This document shows, in pieces, positions 11,842 through 20,307 of a stretch of 64,000 nucleotides of DNA. The DNA comes from Silvimonas terrae (GTDB lineage Bacteria > Pseudomonadota > Gammaproteobacteria > Burkholderiales > Chitinibacteraceae). The DNA lies in assembly GCF_014202765.1 (NCBI RefSeq), contig NZ_JACHHN010000004.1, positions 124,001-188,000 on the forward strand. The letters are read 5' to 3'. A program made the translations under genes and the position numbers. Position 1 is the stretch's first letter, and each line of letters begins with the position of its first letter. The notes below the pieces were generated by a model. That model saw only the letters and a list, made by a program, of their open reading frames with translations, searched no databases and was not told the DNA's origin.

Positions 11842-12252
11842 ACACTTTCGCCCACAAGATCACAACAAAAGCGTCATGTCTTTGAAAAAAGGCGAAATTT
11901 TTTACGCTCTTCCACCTACAGAAGGCCGTCCTCGCCCTCTCAGACCGCCCTTGGCGCCCAGGCCCAACTTGCCAAAATAGTGCAAATAAACCTGCCTACT
12001 GCTCATTTTTCTACCTTCTCCGAACCAATCCTGCCCTCTGTGCAGTTCGTTTTAGCGGAACACCACCAGGACTTGCCCTTTCACCACAAGTATGGTGCGT
12101 ATGTATCTCGTGCGCGCGTGCGCGCGGTGACCTGCCCCGACACCCCCCCCACCTCGGGACAAACCGACAAGCACCCACGCCGCTGCCATGAGAGTGCATC
12201 AGTCAAATTCCTTTACCTTTTGCGGACTTATGAATATTTTCTTGCAGAAGTG
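11842..12252. other. Non-coding interval between divergent tRNA promoters
   Basis: About 410 bp between the tRNA-Tyr cluster promoter and the tRNA-Phe promoter. It contains a C-run (about 12143-12151) and alternating purine-pyrimidine stretches (GCGCGCGTGCGCGCG near 12110-12126), but I see no convincing gene, RNA fold or repeat. Small open frames here lack ribosome binding sites. Confidence 0.6.
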
Positions 12253-12281
12253 TTGACACCAAAATGCCCATAGTGTTTAAT
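12253..12281 (+). promoter_or_regulatory. Sigma-70 promoter of tRNA-Phe
   Basis: TTGACA (12253-12258), a 17-base spacer and TTTAAT (12276-12281). The predicted start is near 12288, about eight bases before the tRNA. The -35 box is perfect consensus. Confidence 0.88.
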
Positions 12282-12295
12282 TCGGTCCTCTCGAA

Positions 12296-12371
12296 GGCCA
12301 GTTAGCTCAGTTGGTAGAGCAGCGGATTGAAAATCCGCGTGTCCGTGGTTCGATTCCGCGACTGGCCACCA
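12296..12371 (+). tRNA. tRNA-Phe (GAA anticodon)
   Basis: A 76-base cloverleaf: acceptor stem GGCCAGT/ACTGGCC, discriminator A, encoded CCA, anticodon GAA. It is a single-gene unit with its own promoter and terminator. I looked for a duplicated 3' end that would mark an integrated element and found none within the next few kilobases. Confidence 0.98.
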
Positions 12372-12383
12372 GATTATGGAAAA

Positions 12384-12408
12384 GCCGACTCTTTGAGTCG
12401 GCTTTTTT
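12384..12408 (+). terminator. Terminator of tRNA-Phe
   Basis: A 7-bp stem GCCGACT/AGTCGGC with a five-base loop followed by six T residues, starting 13 bases after the tRNA CCA end. Confidence 0.93.
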
Positions 12409-12777
12409 GCATTTCGCTTTATGCAAATCGCATTCGATGCCCAATTGCCAATCTGCAATGGATTTGCGCAATGCATTTGTAATATCTATCTGCCGGGCAA
12501 AACAAATCGCGAAACCTGGTGGTGCGCCCATCACCGTTCATCTGGCGACCCTCACCGCTCTTCCTGTCGCGCTTACCCAGCCTTTTCACAGGCGATTATG
12601 GTTCTGTCCCGAGCGTGTACATGACGCCACACTTGGCGCTTTAGTAATTGCCAACGTGATTATCAGTATCGTCTAATCCCTTACCAGTAACGCCAGCAAA
12701 CAATTCGCCAATTGCCGAATTCCGCTGACCAGCAAAATCTGTTGAACATTCAATTGAAATACCCCGAGGAAGCGAAA
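12409..12777. other. Intergenic region before the lipoprotein gene
   Basis: About 370 bp between the tRNA-Phe terminator and the lipoprotein gene at 12778. It presumably holds that gene's promoter, but I cannot single out convincing -35/-10 boxes. An open frame crosses it without a plausible start signal; I see no gene. Confidence 0.5.
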
Positions 12778-13788
12778 ATGAAAGTATTCAAGCGGCCGGT
12801 GAGCAATTTCTTTCCGGTACTGAAATTCCTGGCGCTGCCGGCTGTTGCTGCCGCTATTGCCCTGTCGGGTTGTAATGGCGCAGCAAATGGCAACTCGCTC
12901 CTTAATGGTTCGAGCACATCCAGCACCTCTACTACCGGCTCTACGACAACAACGCCAGCGGCCAAGCTGACTTTGCTGCTGAGTAGCACCAATGTCTCTG
13001 CGACTAGCGCCGTGAATGTGACTGCTCGTGTTCTGGATGCCAACAATATCTTGCTGGCCAACAAGGCAATCACCGTGGCAACGTCCAGCGGCGCCATTGC
13101 AAACATCTCCAATGGCGGTGTTACGGATGCTAGCGGCCTTGTCACCTTCAGCGTCACAGCCCCCGCAGGTGCGACATCTGGCTCGATCACTGTTACTGTT
13201 ACTGCCGATTCGATCCAGCAAACAGCCACGCTGAACATCATGGGTAATACCGCAGCGTCCATCAAGCTGGGCGCTGGCAATGGCGTAGCCGAACTGGACA
13301 CCACCCGCTGGGAAGTGCCGTACAACGCACTGGTAACCGACGCCAGCGGCAACCCGATGCCCAACGCAACCGTTCAACTTACCATTACACCGTTGAACTG
13401 GTATCAGGGCTACTTTTACGTCCCCACCGGTGCAACAACCTGGGCACAGCACGTTTCCAGCAGAATTGATTGTACTTCTGGGGGCAATTGCAATCCCGCG
13501 ACGATTTCTCCGTCCACCACTCTCGTTACGGATTCCACCGGTTTTGTCACTTTTAACGTGATCTATGCGAAGAGCTTTGCCTATTGGGCAGATGTCAGCG
13601 TGACGGCGACGACTAGCCTGATCGGTGGCGCAACGACAGACACGATGCAATTCACCTTAACCGGGCAAGCTGCTGTTTATAAAGATGTAACCGTCGCCCC
13701 GCCGGGACAATGCAGCCCGTTCAACTCAACTCCGAACCAGTTTGGCACCCAGACTATTGGCAGCACGACCATTTCAACTGGTTGTTAA
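12778..13788 (+). CDS. Secreted lipoprotein with bacterial Ig-like domains
   Basis: A 336-residue exported protein of unknown role. A signal segment (about 10-30) ends in the lipobox LSGC, so Lgt would attach lipid to the cysteine. A Ser/Thr linker follows, then a domain resembling bacterial Ig-like group 1 repeats (about 55-150), with the strand pattern VTARVLDANNILLANKAITV and ASGLVTFSVTAPAGATSGS. A second similar module is at about 180-310. The ATG at 12778 follows GAGGAAGC; an upstream in-frame start at 12712 was rejected. It stands alone between two terminators. Adhesion or envelope structure is possible but unproven. Confidence 0.85.
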   Translation: MKVFKRPVSNFFPVLKFLALPAVAAAIALSGCNGAANGNSLLNGSSTSSTSTTGSTTTTPAAKLTLLLSSTNVSATSAVNVTARVLDANNILLANKAITVATSSGAIANISNGGVTDASGLVTFSVTAPAGATSGSITVTVTADSIQQTATLNIMGNTAASIKLGAGNGVAELDTTRWEVPYNALVTDASGNPMPNATVQLTITPLNWYQGYFYVPTGATTWAQHVSSRIDCTSGGNCNPATISPSTTLVTDSTGFVTFNVIYAKSFAYWADVSVTATTSLIGGATTDTMQFTLTGQAAVYKDVTVAPPGQCSPFNSTPNQFGTQTIGSTTISTGC

Positions 13789-13806
13789 TCAAGAAAAGCT
13801 AGCTTA

Positions 13807-13852
13807 AAAACAAGCCCCCTTGGCAGTGACTGCCAAGGGGGCTTGTTTATTT
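13807..13852. terminator. Bidirectional terminator between lipoprotein and ATL genes
   Basis: A perfect 16-bp stem (13811-13826 with 13830-13845) and a three-base loop, flanked by A-rich and T-rich sequence on either side. It can stop both the plus-strand lipoprotein gene and the minus-strand gene ending at 13865. Confidence 0.92.
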
Positions 13853-13864
13853 AGACAGGCAGGT

Positions 13865-14182
13865 TCAATCGCCTGCTTCACCGAACCAACCATATTGCTC
13901 CAGATCGATCCTCCCTCCACTCCCAAACTCCACCCCTTCCGCCTCCAGCAAAAACCGCTGCAAGTCATCATTCCCATCCAGTCCGCGCGGACTGATGCGG
14001 CCCTGGCTGTTCACTACCCGATACCACGGAATGCCATCGTCCATACAGCGCCCCACCATGCGTGCATTGCGTGGAAAGCCGGCAAGGCGGGCTACCGCAC
14101 CATAGGTACATACCTTCCCTTTCGGGATTTGCAGCACCACCGTCTGCACGGCAAGGCGGATGGCATGGCTTTTTGCGGTCAT
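13865..14182 (-). CDS. Alkyltransferase-like (ATL) DNA repair protein
   Basis: A 105-residue protein of the O6-alkylguanine DNA alkyltransferase fold. Where active methyltransferases have PCHR, this has PWYRVV (about residues 61-66): the acceptor cysteine is tryptophan. That is the hallmark of ATL proteins, which bind O6-alkylguanine and flag it for nucleotide excision repair without removing it. The recognition helix segment YGAVARLAGFPRNARMVG is present. The ATG at 14182 follows GGAG at a good distance; the TTG upstream at 14194 has none. It lies beyond the ilvD terminator. Confidence 0.88.
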   Translation of the reverse strand: MTAKSHAIRLAVQTVVLQIPKGKVCTYGAVARLAGFPRNARMVGRCMDDGIPWYRVVNSQGRISPRGLDGNDDLQRFLLEAEGVEFGSGGRIDLEQYGWFGEAGD

Positions 14183-14194
14183 GCGTTGCTCCAA

Positions 14195-14224
14195 ATAAAA
14201 ACGGGACGGCAGAACCGTCCCGTT
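14195..14224 (-). terminator. Terminator of ilvD
   Basis: A 9-bp perfect stem (14201-14209 with 14215-14223) followed on the minus strand by TTTTTATTT. It lies 19 bp after the ilvD stop and just upstream of the ATL gene. Confidence 0.88.
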
Positions 14225-14242
14225 GCATGGTGTTGTTTATGC

Positions 14243-16099
14243 TTACTTGCGTTCCACTTGCGACACATCACGCACCGCGCCGGTATCGGCACTGGTGGTC
14301 ATGGCCGCATAAGCGCGCAGCGCGGCGCTGACAAAGCGTTCACGATCCACCGGTTTCCAGGCGTCTTTGCCTTTCGCTTCCATCTTTGCACGGCGGTGGG
14401 CGAGTTCTTCGTCGGTTACCCGCAAGTTGATAGTGCGATTGGGGATATCGATATCGATGGCATCGCCCTCTTGCACAAGGCCAATCGCGCCACCTTCGGC
14501 GGCTTCCGGCGATGCATGACCAATCGAGAGGCCCGATGTCCCGCCAGAGAAACGGCCATCTGTCAGCAGGGCGCAGGCTTTGCCCAAGCCCTTGGACTTA
14601 AGGTATGAGGTCGGGTACAGCATTTCTTGCATACCTGGGCCACCCTTGGGGCCTTCGTACACGATCACGACCACGTCACCCGCAACCACCTGGTCTGCAA
14701 GAATAGCTTCAACTGCATCATCCTGGCTCTGGAACACGCGCGCCCGGCCAGAGAACTTCAGGATGGAATCATCCACGCCCGCTGTTTTTACAATACAACC
14801 CCGCTCGGCAATATTGCCGTAGAGCACGGCCAGACCGCCGTCCTGACTGTAGGCGTGTTCTTTGCTGCGGATACAACCCTCGGCACGATCGTTATCCAGT
14901 GTGGGGTAACGCATGGATTGCGAGAAAGCGATGGTCGTCGGGATGCCCCCCGGCGCAGCGCGGTAGAAGTGATGGGCGACGCTGTCGTTTTCGGCCTGCA
15001 TGATGTCCCACTTGGCCAGTGCGTCGGCCATGGTCGGGGCATGTACAGTACTGACATCACGCTTGATCAGGCCCGCGCGATCCAGTTCGGCCAGAATGGC
15101 CATCACACCACCGGCACGGTGCACGTCTTCCATATGGTATTTCTGTGTGGCCGGGGCCACCTTGGCCAGGCACGGTACTTTGCGGCTGATCGCGTCGATC
15201 TGCGCCATCTTGAAGTCCACACCGGCTTCAGAAGCAGCCGCCAGCAAGTGCAGCACGGTGTTGGTGGAGCCGCCCATCGCCACATCGAGACTCATGGCGT
15301 TTTCAAAGGCTTCCACCGTAGCGATATTGCGTGGCAGGACAGACTGGTCTTCCTGCTCATAATAGCGACGTGCCAGCTCGACAATGGTGCGGCCAGCCTG
15401 CAAGAACAACTGTTTGCGGTCTGCGTGGGTCGCCAGCAGCGAGCCATTGCCTGGCAATGACAGCCCCAGTGCCTCGGTCAGGCAGTTCATGGAGTTGGCG
15501 GTGAACATCCCGGAGCAAGAGCCACAGGTTGGGCAGGCAGAACGCTCCATGGAGGCCACTTCAGCATCCGACACATTCGGGTTTGCGGCTTCAATCATGG
15601 CGTCGATCAAGTCAACGTGACGCTCTTCACCGCGCCAGTTCACCTTGCCGGCCTCCATTGGCCCGCCGGAAACAAAGATCACCGGAATATTGAGGCGCAT
15701 GGCGGCCATCAACATCCCCGGGGTGATCTTGTCGCAATTGGAAATACACACCAGTGCATCGGCACAGTGGGCGTTCACCATGTACTCCACCGAATCTGCG
15801 ATCAGATCGCGGCTGGGCAGGCTGTACAGCATGCCGCCGTGGCCCATGGCGATACCGTCATCGACGGCAATGGTGTTGAATTCTTTGGCAATGCCGCCGG
15901 CTTTTTCAATTTCGCGCGCCACCAGCTGGCCCAGGTTATGCAGATGCACGTGGCCGGGCACGAACTGGGTGAAGGAGTTGGCAATGGCGATGATCGGCTT
16001 GCCGAAATCGTCATCTTTCATGCCGGTAGCACGCCACAAGGCGCGGGCACCGGCCATATTGCGGCCGTGGGTAGAAGTGCGGGAACGATAGGCTGGCAT
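14243..16099 (-). CDS. ilvD: Dihydroxy-acid dehydratase
   Basis: IlvD, 618 residues, dehydrates dihydroxy-acids to 2-keto acids in isoleucine and valine synthesis. Iron-sulfur ligands are seen in [10 protein letters not shown] (about 122) and [11 protein letters not shown] (about 192-202), and GRFSGGTSG is near 490. The start at 16099 ([20 protein letters not shown]) gives the family N-terminus; an in-frame start at 16177 was rejected. Divergent from lgt, with its own terminator. No other ilv genes are nearby. Confidence 0.98.
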   Translation of the reverse strand: MPAYRSRTSTHGRNMAGARALWRATGMKDDDFGKPIIAIANSFTQFVPGHVHLHNLGQLVAREIEKAGGIAKEFNTIAVDDGIAMGHGGMLYSLPSRDLIADSVEYMVNAHCADALVCISNCDKITPGMLMAAMRLNIPVIFVSGGPMEAGKVNWRGEERHVDLIDAMIEAANPNVSDAEVASMERSACPTCGSCSGMFTANSMNCLTEALGLSLPGNGSLLATHADRKQLFLQAGRTIVELARRYYEQEDQSVLPRNIATVEAFENAMSLDVAMGGSTNTVLHLLAAASEAGVDFKMAQIDAISRKVPCLAKVAPATQKYHMEDVHRAGGVMAILAELDRAGLIKRDVSTVHAPTMADALAKWDIMQAENDSVAHHFYRAAPGGIPTTIAFSQSMRYPTLDNDRAEGCIRSKEHAYSQDGGLAVLYGNIAERGCIVKTAGVDDSILKFSGRARVFQSQDDAVEAILADQVVAGDVVVIVYEGPKGGPGMQEMLYPTSYLKSKGLGKACALLTDGRFSGGTSGLSIGHASPEAAEGGAIGLVQEGDAIDIDIPNRTINLRVTDEELAHRRAKMEAKGKDAWKPVDRERFVSAALRAYAAMTTSADTGAVRDVSQVERK

Positions 16100-16247
16100 A
16101 TTACGTGTCCTGAAAAACCGGAAAGGCCCTGCTGTCACATGCAGCAGAAACCACCGTTTGATGAATGACTCAAGCATACCGCGAACCGCGTCCGTACCCG
16201 GGGTGTGGGTGGCGCAATCCGTTGAGTGAAACAGGCTTTTGGCGCGT

Positions 16248-16274
16248 TTGGGTTAAAAGGCGTTGCTGTATAAT
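16248..16274 (+). promoter_or_regulatory. Probable promoter of lgt
   Basis: TATAAT at 16269-16274 is a perfect -10 box about 30 bp upstream of the lgt ATG. The -35 region is weak (TTGGGT at 16248, 15-base spacing, or an overlapping TTTGGG at 16-base spacing). Confidence 0.55.
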
Positions 16275-16303
16275 GCCCGATTTTATCCAAAAGCCCGCCT
16301 CAC

Positions 16304-17161
16304 ATGCTAATTCACCCGCATTTCAACCCGGTCGCCGTGAAAATCGGTCCGATCGCGATCCACTGGTACGGGCTGATGTACCTGGTCGGCTTCCTGCTGT
16401 TTTTGGTGCTGGGCCGCCGTCGCATCAAGCTTGGCCGCCCCGCGGGCTGGCAATTGAACGAACTGGATGACCTGTTGTTCTATGGCGTGCTTGGGGTGAT
16501 TCTGGGCGGGCGTCTTGGTTATGTATTGTTCTATAAGCCGGATTTTTATTTCAGCCATCCGTTCGATATTTTCAAAGTGTGGGAAGGCGGTATGTCTTTC
16601 CATGGTGGCTTTATCGGCGTGCTGGTTGCCATGTGGGTATTTGCCTACAGAACCCGGCGCCGCTTTTTTGCCGTAACCGACTTTATCGCCCCACTGGTGC
16701 CGTTGGGGCTGTTGTTTGGCCGGCTGGGCAATTTCATCAATGGCGAGCTATGGGGCCGCGTCACCAGCCCTACCCTGCCGTGGTCCATGGGTTTTCCGTC
16801 TGCCGCCAACGCCGATGCAGCTGCCGCGCTGCGCAGCCCGCAATGGCAACAATGGTTGGTGGAATACGGCATGTTGCCGCGTCACCCGTCCCAACTGTAC
16901 GAGATGTTGACCGAAGGCTTGTTGTTGTTTGTGGTGCTGTACGGCTACTCCACCCAACCACGAAAAACCGGCCAGATCTCCGGCTTGTTCATGTTCGGCT
17001 ACGGCCTGTGCCGCTTCTGTGTGGAATTCACCCGCGAGCCGGATGATTTCCTCGGACTGCTGCAATTTGGCCTTTCCATGGGCCAGTGGTTGTCGCTGCC
17101 GATGATTCTGCTGGGGCTGCATTTGTTCTGGTGGTCGTCCCGCGGGCGCGACCGCGTCTGA
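16304..17161 (+). CDS. lgt: Phosphatidylglycerol-prolipoprotein diacylglyceryl transferase
   Basis: Lgt, 285 residues, a polytopic inner-membrane enzyme that transfers diacylglycerol to the lipobox cysteine of prolipoproteins. Signature segments are [12 protein letters not shown] (about 98-110) and [14 protein letters not shown] (about 140-153), with several hydrophobic helices. Several lipobox proteins in this window (12778, 38459, 44506) would be its substrates. It is divergent from ilvD and followed by a terminator. Confidence 0.98.
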   Translation: MLIHPHFNPVAVKIGPIAIHWYGLMYLVGFLLFLVLGRRRIKLGRPAGWQLNELDDLLFYGVLGVILGGRLGYVLFYKPDFYFSHPFDIFKVWEGGMSFHGGFIGVLVAMWVFAYRTRRRFFAVTDFIAPLVPLGLLFGRLGNFINGELWGRVTSPTLPWSMGFPSAANADAAAALRSPQWQQWLVEYGMLPRHPSQLYEMLTEGLLLFVVLYGYSTQPRKTGQISGLFMFGYGLCRFCVEFTREPDDFLGLLQFGLSMGQWLSLPMILLGLHLFWWSSRGRDRV

Positions 17162-17183
17162 GTCTGGGCCTGAGCCAAAGAAA

Positions 17184-17211
17184 AAGCACCGTCACCGCGG
17201 TGTTTTTTTTT
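17184..17211 (+). terminator. Terminator of lgt
   Basis: Stem CACCG/CGGTG (17187-17191 with 17198-17202) with a six-base loop, then eight T residues. It lies about 25 bp after the lgt stop. Confidence 0.85.
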
Positions 17212-17304
17212 ATTGCCGATCCGCAGCACATATTGCGTGGCCCACATCGCGAAACTGGCGCCTGTGCTAGTGTCCAGTGGATTGTCTTTCACAGGTATCT
17301 TCAC

Positions 17305-17817
17305 ATGTCCGAAACCCTGCTGGCCGATGGCAATATCTGGTGGTGGCTGGTCGCCATCGGGCTGATGCTGACGGGCCTTGTCGGCACCGTTCTGCCCATG
17401 TTGCCCGGCACACCATTTCTGTTCTTCGGCATGCTGGTGGCAGCCTGGATCGACGGTTTTACCCGCGTGGGCTATATCACCCTGGGTATCTTGCTGGTCC
17501 TGATGCTGTTTTCTGCCGTGCTGGACTGGATGGCCAGTGCACTCGGGGCCAAACATGCCGGTGCCAGCAAACAGGCGGTCAGCGGCGCCGTGCTGGGCTC
17601 TTTTGTCGGCATGTTCTTCGGCATTCCGGGGCTGATCCTCGGACCGTTCATTGGCGCAGTGCTGGGCGAGCTTTATGCCCGCCGCAGCGTGGTACAAGCC
17701 GGCAAAGCCGGCGTAGCCACCTGGCTTGGCCTGGTGCTCGGGGCGATCGCCAAAGTCGCCATCGCCCTCATGATGCTGGGCATCTTCCTGTCGGTGTGGT
17801 TATTCAACCACCCGTAA
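17305..17817 (+). CDS. DUF456-family inner-membrane protein
   Basis: A 170-residue protein with four to five hydrophobic helices (about 10-35, 38-70, 85-120, 135-168). It contains the glycine-rich segment GIPGLILGPFIGAVLGEL typical of the DUF456 family. Function is unknown. The ATG at 17305 was chosen because the longer frame from 17086 overlaps lgt and starts with non-family sequence. It lies between the lgt terminator and the AT-rich islet. Confidence 0.85.
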   Translation: MSETLLADGNIWWWLVAIGLMLTGLVGTVLPMLPGTPFLFFGMLVAAWIDGFTRVGYITLGILLVLMLFSAVLDWMASALGAKHAGASKQAVSGAVLGSFVGMFFGIPGLILGPFIGAVLGELYARRSVVQAGKAGVATWLGLVLGAIAKVAIALMMLGIFLSVWLFNHP

Positions 17818-18067
17818 CGCAATACAGCATTTATTTCAGGCATTCCCTAAAACCAACCTCAAGCCTACGCCACGACTAGACCAGCGTTGGATTGCTTACC
17901 CGATAGAATCTACGCACCGTTTTTTGTTTGACACGCGTCAAGCGGCTCATAGCCTCCCACGTAGCATCCTGCTGAAATATTTCTGAGCCCAATGTTCGTA
18001 ACTGGTTCGACCAGGTTTGCGTATGTTCCGTGTTCAGTTCTGATCTGGATGAGGGAGAGTGAACCAA
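17818..18067. other. Left boundary of the AT-rich islet
   Basis: A 250-bp gap between the DUF456 gene and the first islet gene. Composition shifts from GC-rich to AT-rich within it. A minus-strand open frame (17876-18151) overlaps the start of the next gene and has no recognisable features; I do not call it. No integrase or att-like repeat is visible. Confidence 0.5.
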
Positions 18068-18763
18068 GTGAGCGCGGACTACATACAGCCACATCCTTGC
18101 GGCCACTTCATACATAGCGCGCCGAATCTTTATATTCTTGTCCGCTATCAATCGACAAAAGTAGCGCCTGACTATTGCCTCGCAAGCTGTGAATTTCTTG
18201 ATGATACCGACCCCACAAAAGGCAAAGGTCTGGCCACATACCTTTCTCTTTTCGACGCATATCTTGCAGCAGCATTTTCATGCAAACCCGGAGAACAATG
18301 GCGCGTCCTCCCTGCCTCATCTTTTGATCCACGTGATCTGATTGATGCAAATTATGGCCAGCTTCATTACTTTGTTCATTTTGGCTGGGCTGCAGCCGAT
18401 CGTAAGATCTTTCGGCGCACTCAAGGGGGCCTTGCTAGTGTCTACGCCCTGGACACGATTCAATCGGATCAATCGATCCCCCTTTATATTGAAATACACA
18501 TTCCTGATGAAGATCTCGCGCATTACGTTTTCCTGCGCGAGCAGGCAGGCTTGTTTGCTCACAAAGAGCATGATCTGTCATTTGCACTGATGGATGAGCA
18601 GCAGCGTCTACAGCAGGTTTCGTTAGCCATCGCAGCTCTGCCCGCCCAACACGCAGTCGGTACCGTCAGCCAGCTCGCGTTCTATGACTTCAATTTCGCT
18701 CAATGGCTTTTCGTTCCAATTGAAAAATTTAATGATTTTTACAAAGAAGGGGGTATTTCATGA
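18068..18763 (+). CDS. Unrecognised protein, first gene of the PAAR/effector islet
   Basis: A 231-residue, soluble-looking protein without signal peptide or membrane helices; I do not recognise the family. It is rich in aromatic residues (YFVHFGWAAADRKIF near 104-118, FYDFNFAQWLF near 210-220). GTG at 18068 is preferred because GGGAG lies ten bases upstream; GTG at 18059 has almost no spacing. Its stop overlaps the next ATG (ATGA at 18760). That coupling to a PAAR gene suggests an adaptor or chaperone for T6SS cargo loading. It does not obviously match DUF4123 or DUF1795 adaptors. Confidence 0.7.
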   Translation: MSADYIQPHPCGHFIHSAPNLYILVRYQSTKVAPDYCLASCEFLDDTDPTKGKGLATYLSLFDAYLAAAFSCKPGEQWRVLPASSFDPRDLIDANYGQLHYFVHFGWAAADRKIFRRTQGGLASVYALDTIQSDQSIPLYIEIHIPDEDLAHYVFLREQAGLFAHKEHDLSFALMDEQQRLQQVSLAIAALPAQHAVGTVSQLAFYDFNFAQWLFVPIEKFNDFYKEGGIS

Positions 18764-19356
18764 CCGAAATTCGCTACGCCCTACGATATGGAGATAAAAC
18801 CACTCGGGGAGGAATGCTTATCGCCTCGGGCAACGGTGTCATTCATCACAACGCGCCTGTGGGCATTGAAGGGGACATTGCAACCTGCCCACAATGCCAT
18901 TCAACTGGGGCTGTTTACAATGATTGCCAACCAGATTTCAATATTGAAGGCAAGCAGGTCCTGGTCAGCGGGGCCAAAGTTTATTGCAAATGCCCAAACC
19001 ATCCGATTATGCTACCTTCAAGGCATGACTTTATAATTCATGTCAATCGCGAGAAGGCCAGAATTACTCCAGCCAAAATGGCTCGTCAAAACTCTGCGGG
19101 CGACCTTCCGTTTAATCTACAATTTCTGATAAAAAGCAAAAAAACACAATTACCACAGATAAATACTTCATACAAAATAACACTTGAAAGTGGCGAAGAA
19201 TTTATCGGAACAACAGACTTGAACGGTTTAACCCAGATCGTCTCGGCATCCTATGCAGCAAACGCAAAAATTGAGGTCCCCTACCATGACAACAATACAA
19301 CAGCACCGCATGACACCGACCACGGAACCGACCCCTGTTGTTGTGACCATAGCTGA
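18760..19356 (+). CDS. PAAR-domain protein (T6SS spike tip) with C-terminal extension
   Basis: A 198-residue protein. Residues about 10-85 form a PAAR-type domain: GDKTTRGGMLIASGNGV, then GIEGDIATCPQC and KQVLVSGAKVYCKC, with Cys/His positions suited to a metal at the spike tip. Residues about 133-185 resemble the small beta-sandwich (transthyretin-like) modules seen in T6SS spike proteins (YKITLESGEEFIGTTDLNG). The tail is Cys/His-rich, ending CCCDHS. PAAR proteins cap VgrG and carry toxins. The last 71 bp overlap the next gene in another frame. No VgrG or T6SS core gene is in the window, so it would be an orphan cargo unit. Confidence 0.85.
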   Translation: MTEIRYALRYGDKTTRGGMLIASGNGVIHHNAPVGIEGDIATCPQCHSTGAVYNDCQPDFNIEGKQVLVSGAKVYCKCPNHPIMLPSRHDFIIHVNREKARITPAKMARQNSAGDLPFNLQFLIKSKKTQLPQINTSYKITLESGEEFIGTTDLNGLTQIVSASYAANAKIEVPYHDNNTTAPHDTDHGTDPCCCDHS

Positions 19357-19918
19357 AAAAGAATTGAGTGGTGCCCAATGGGTCACCAAGTATCCCGGCA
19401 GTAGCGATACAGCCGACCTTGAAGAGGATTTCAAAATTGCTACAGAGAGTTTTCTTGCTGCGCTGAGACTTGCAAAAGCGACAGTTTACATCGCCGCCAC
19501 TTTCAGGCCTCCCGAAAGAGCATATCTCATGCATTGGTCCTGGAAGATTGCCCACAAGAAAGTGAAGCCAGAAAAAGTCCCCGCCAGAAGTGGCATTTTA
19601 ATTGAGTGGGATCATGGCGATGAAGAAAAATCCATTCAGGCAGCCAAGTCCATGGTAAGCAGTTATGGGATGGACGGATTAAAGGTCGCGCCTGCATTGA
19701 GTAGCAGGCACACAGAAGGAAAAGCAATTGACATGTCCATTGCTTGGTCATCCAAAGTTCTCACTATATCCGACGCCTCCGGCAAAGAGATCGAAATAAA
19801 GGAAGGGGTAAAAAATGGAATGAATAGCGAATTACACAAAATTGGAGAAAGCTATGGAGTAATAAAATTCAAATTGGGGGCAAAAGACAAACCACACTGG
19901 TCATCGGACGGAAAATAA
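19286..19918 (+). CDS. Putative T6SS peptidoglycan peptidase effector (M15/LAS type)
   Basis: A 210-residue protein. The C-terminal half carries the metallopeptidase signature SRHTEGKAID (H142, D149) and DKPHW (D201, H204). This matches zinc ligands His, Asp and His plus the acidic catalytic residue of M15-type D-Ala-D-Ala or L-Ala-D-Glu peptidases. Residues 1-60 are poorly defined and there is no signal peptide, as expected for a toxin delivered by a spike. The ATG at 19286 follows GAGGT; the ATG at 19253 has no site. It overlaps the PAAR gene by 71 bp in the +1 frame and ends two bases before the next gene. Predicted target: periplasmic peptidoglycan of competitors. Confidence 0.75.
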   Translation: MTTIQQHRMTPTTEPTPVVVTIAEKELSGAQWVTKYPGSSDTADLEEDFKIATESFLAALRLAKATVYIAATFRPPERAYLMHWSWKIAHKKVKPEKVPARSGILIEWDHGDEEKSIQAAKSMVSSYGMDGLKVAPALSSRHTEGKAIDMSIAWSSKVLTISDASGKEIEIKEGVKNGMNSELHKIGESYGVIKFKLGAKDKPHWSSDGK

Positions 19919-19920
19919 TC

Positions 19921-20229
19921 GTGAAAAAGTCAATCATGTTTCTAACATTATGTGTGCCAGTGATTGTTTTAGGGCAGACAAACAAAATCCCGCCAGATAT
20001 CAAATCTTTTATTTCAAACTCAGAGAATTGCCAACATTTTGCAGGTGAGTGGGATGTGAGTCTATCCTCTCAGCAGAAATCTGACATCAACAGCAACATT
20101 GATAAATATTGTTCAAAAGCGCATAGCCAGCATGCAAATCTGAATAAAAAATATAAGAAAAACAAGGAAATGATGGCGATCATCAAAAAAACCATCAAGG
20201 AGAATGATGCAGTGTCTAGTTATGAGTAA
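19921..20229 (+). CDS. Small exported protein, candidate immunity protein
   Basis: A 102-residue protein starting at GTG two bases after the peptidase gene. Residues 1-18 form a signal peptide (KK, hydrophobic core, VLG-QT cleavage region), so the mature protein is periplasmic. Two cysteines (C37 in ENCQHFAGEWD, C64 in DKYCSKAH) could form a disulfide. The rest is Lys-rich and probably helical. An exported small protein directly behind a peptidoglycan-degrading toxin is the classic position of an immunity protein. Function is inferred from context only; AT-rich like its neighbours. Confidence 0.7.
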   Translation: MKKSIMFLTLCVPVIVLGQTNKIPPDIKSFISNSENCQHFAGEWDVSLSSQQKSDINSNIDKYCSKAHSQHANLNKKYKKNKEMMAIIKKTIKENDAVSSYE

Positions 20230-20307
20230 CAGGAAGGCGGCGGATCTTTGCTTGTCATTGATATAAAGCATACACCGCCTCATCCTGCTAACTTGTACTC
20301 AATCCAC

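Noticed and set aside
12673-13650. Minus-strand open frames opposite the Ig-like lipoprotein
   Set aside because: The plus strand has a lipobox, ribosome site and terminator; the minus frame is Cys/Arg-rich without motif.
12296-13860. Integrated element at tRNA-Phe
   Set aside because: No integrase, no duplicated tRNA 3' end, and the following gene has normal composition.
17876-18151. Minus-strand 91-codon frame at the islet edge
   Set aside because: It overlaps the start of the coupled plus-strand gene, and no ribosome site or family is recognisable. It could be a remnant, but the evidence is too thin.
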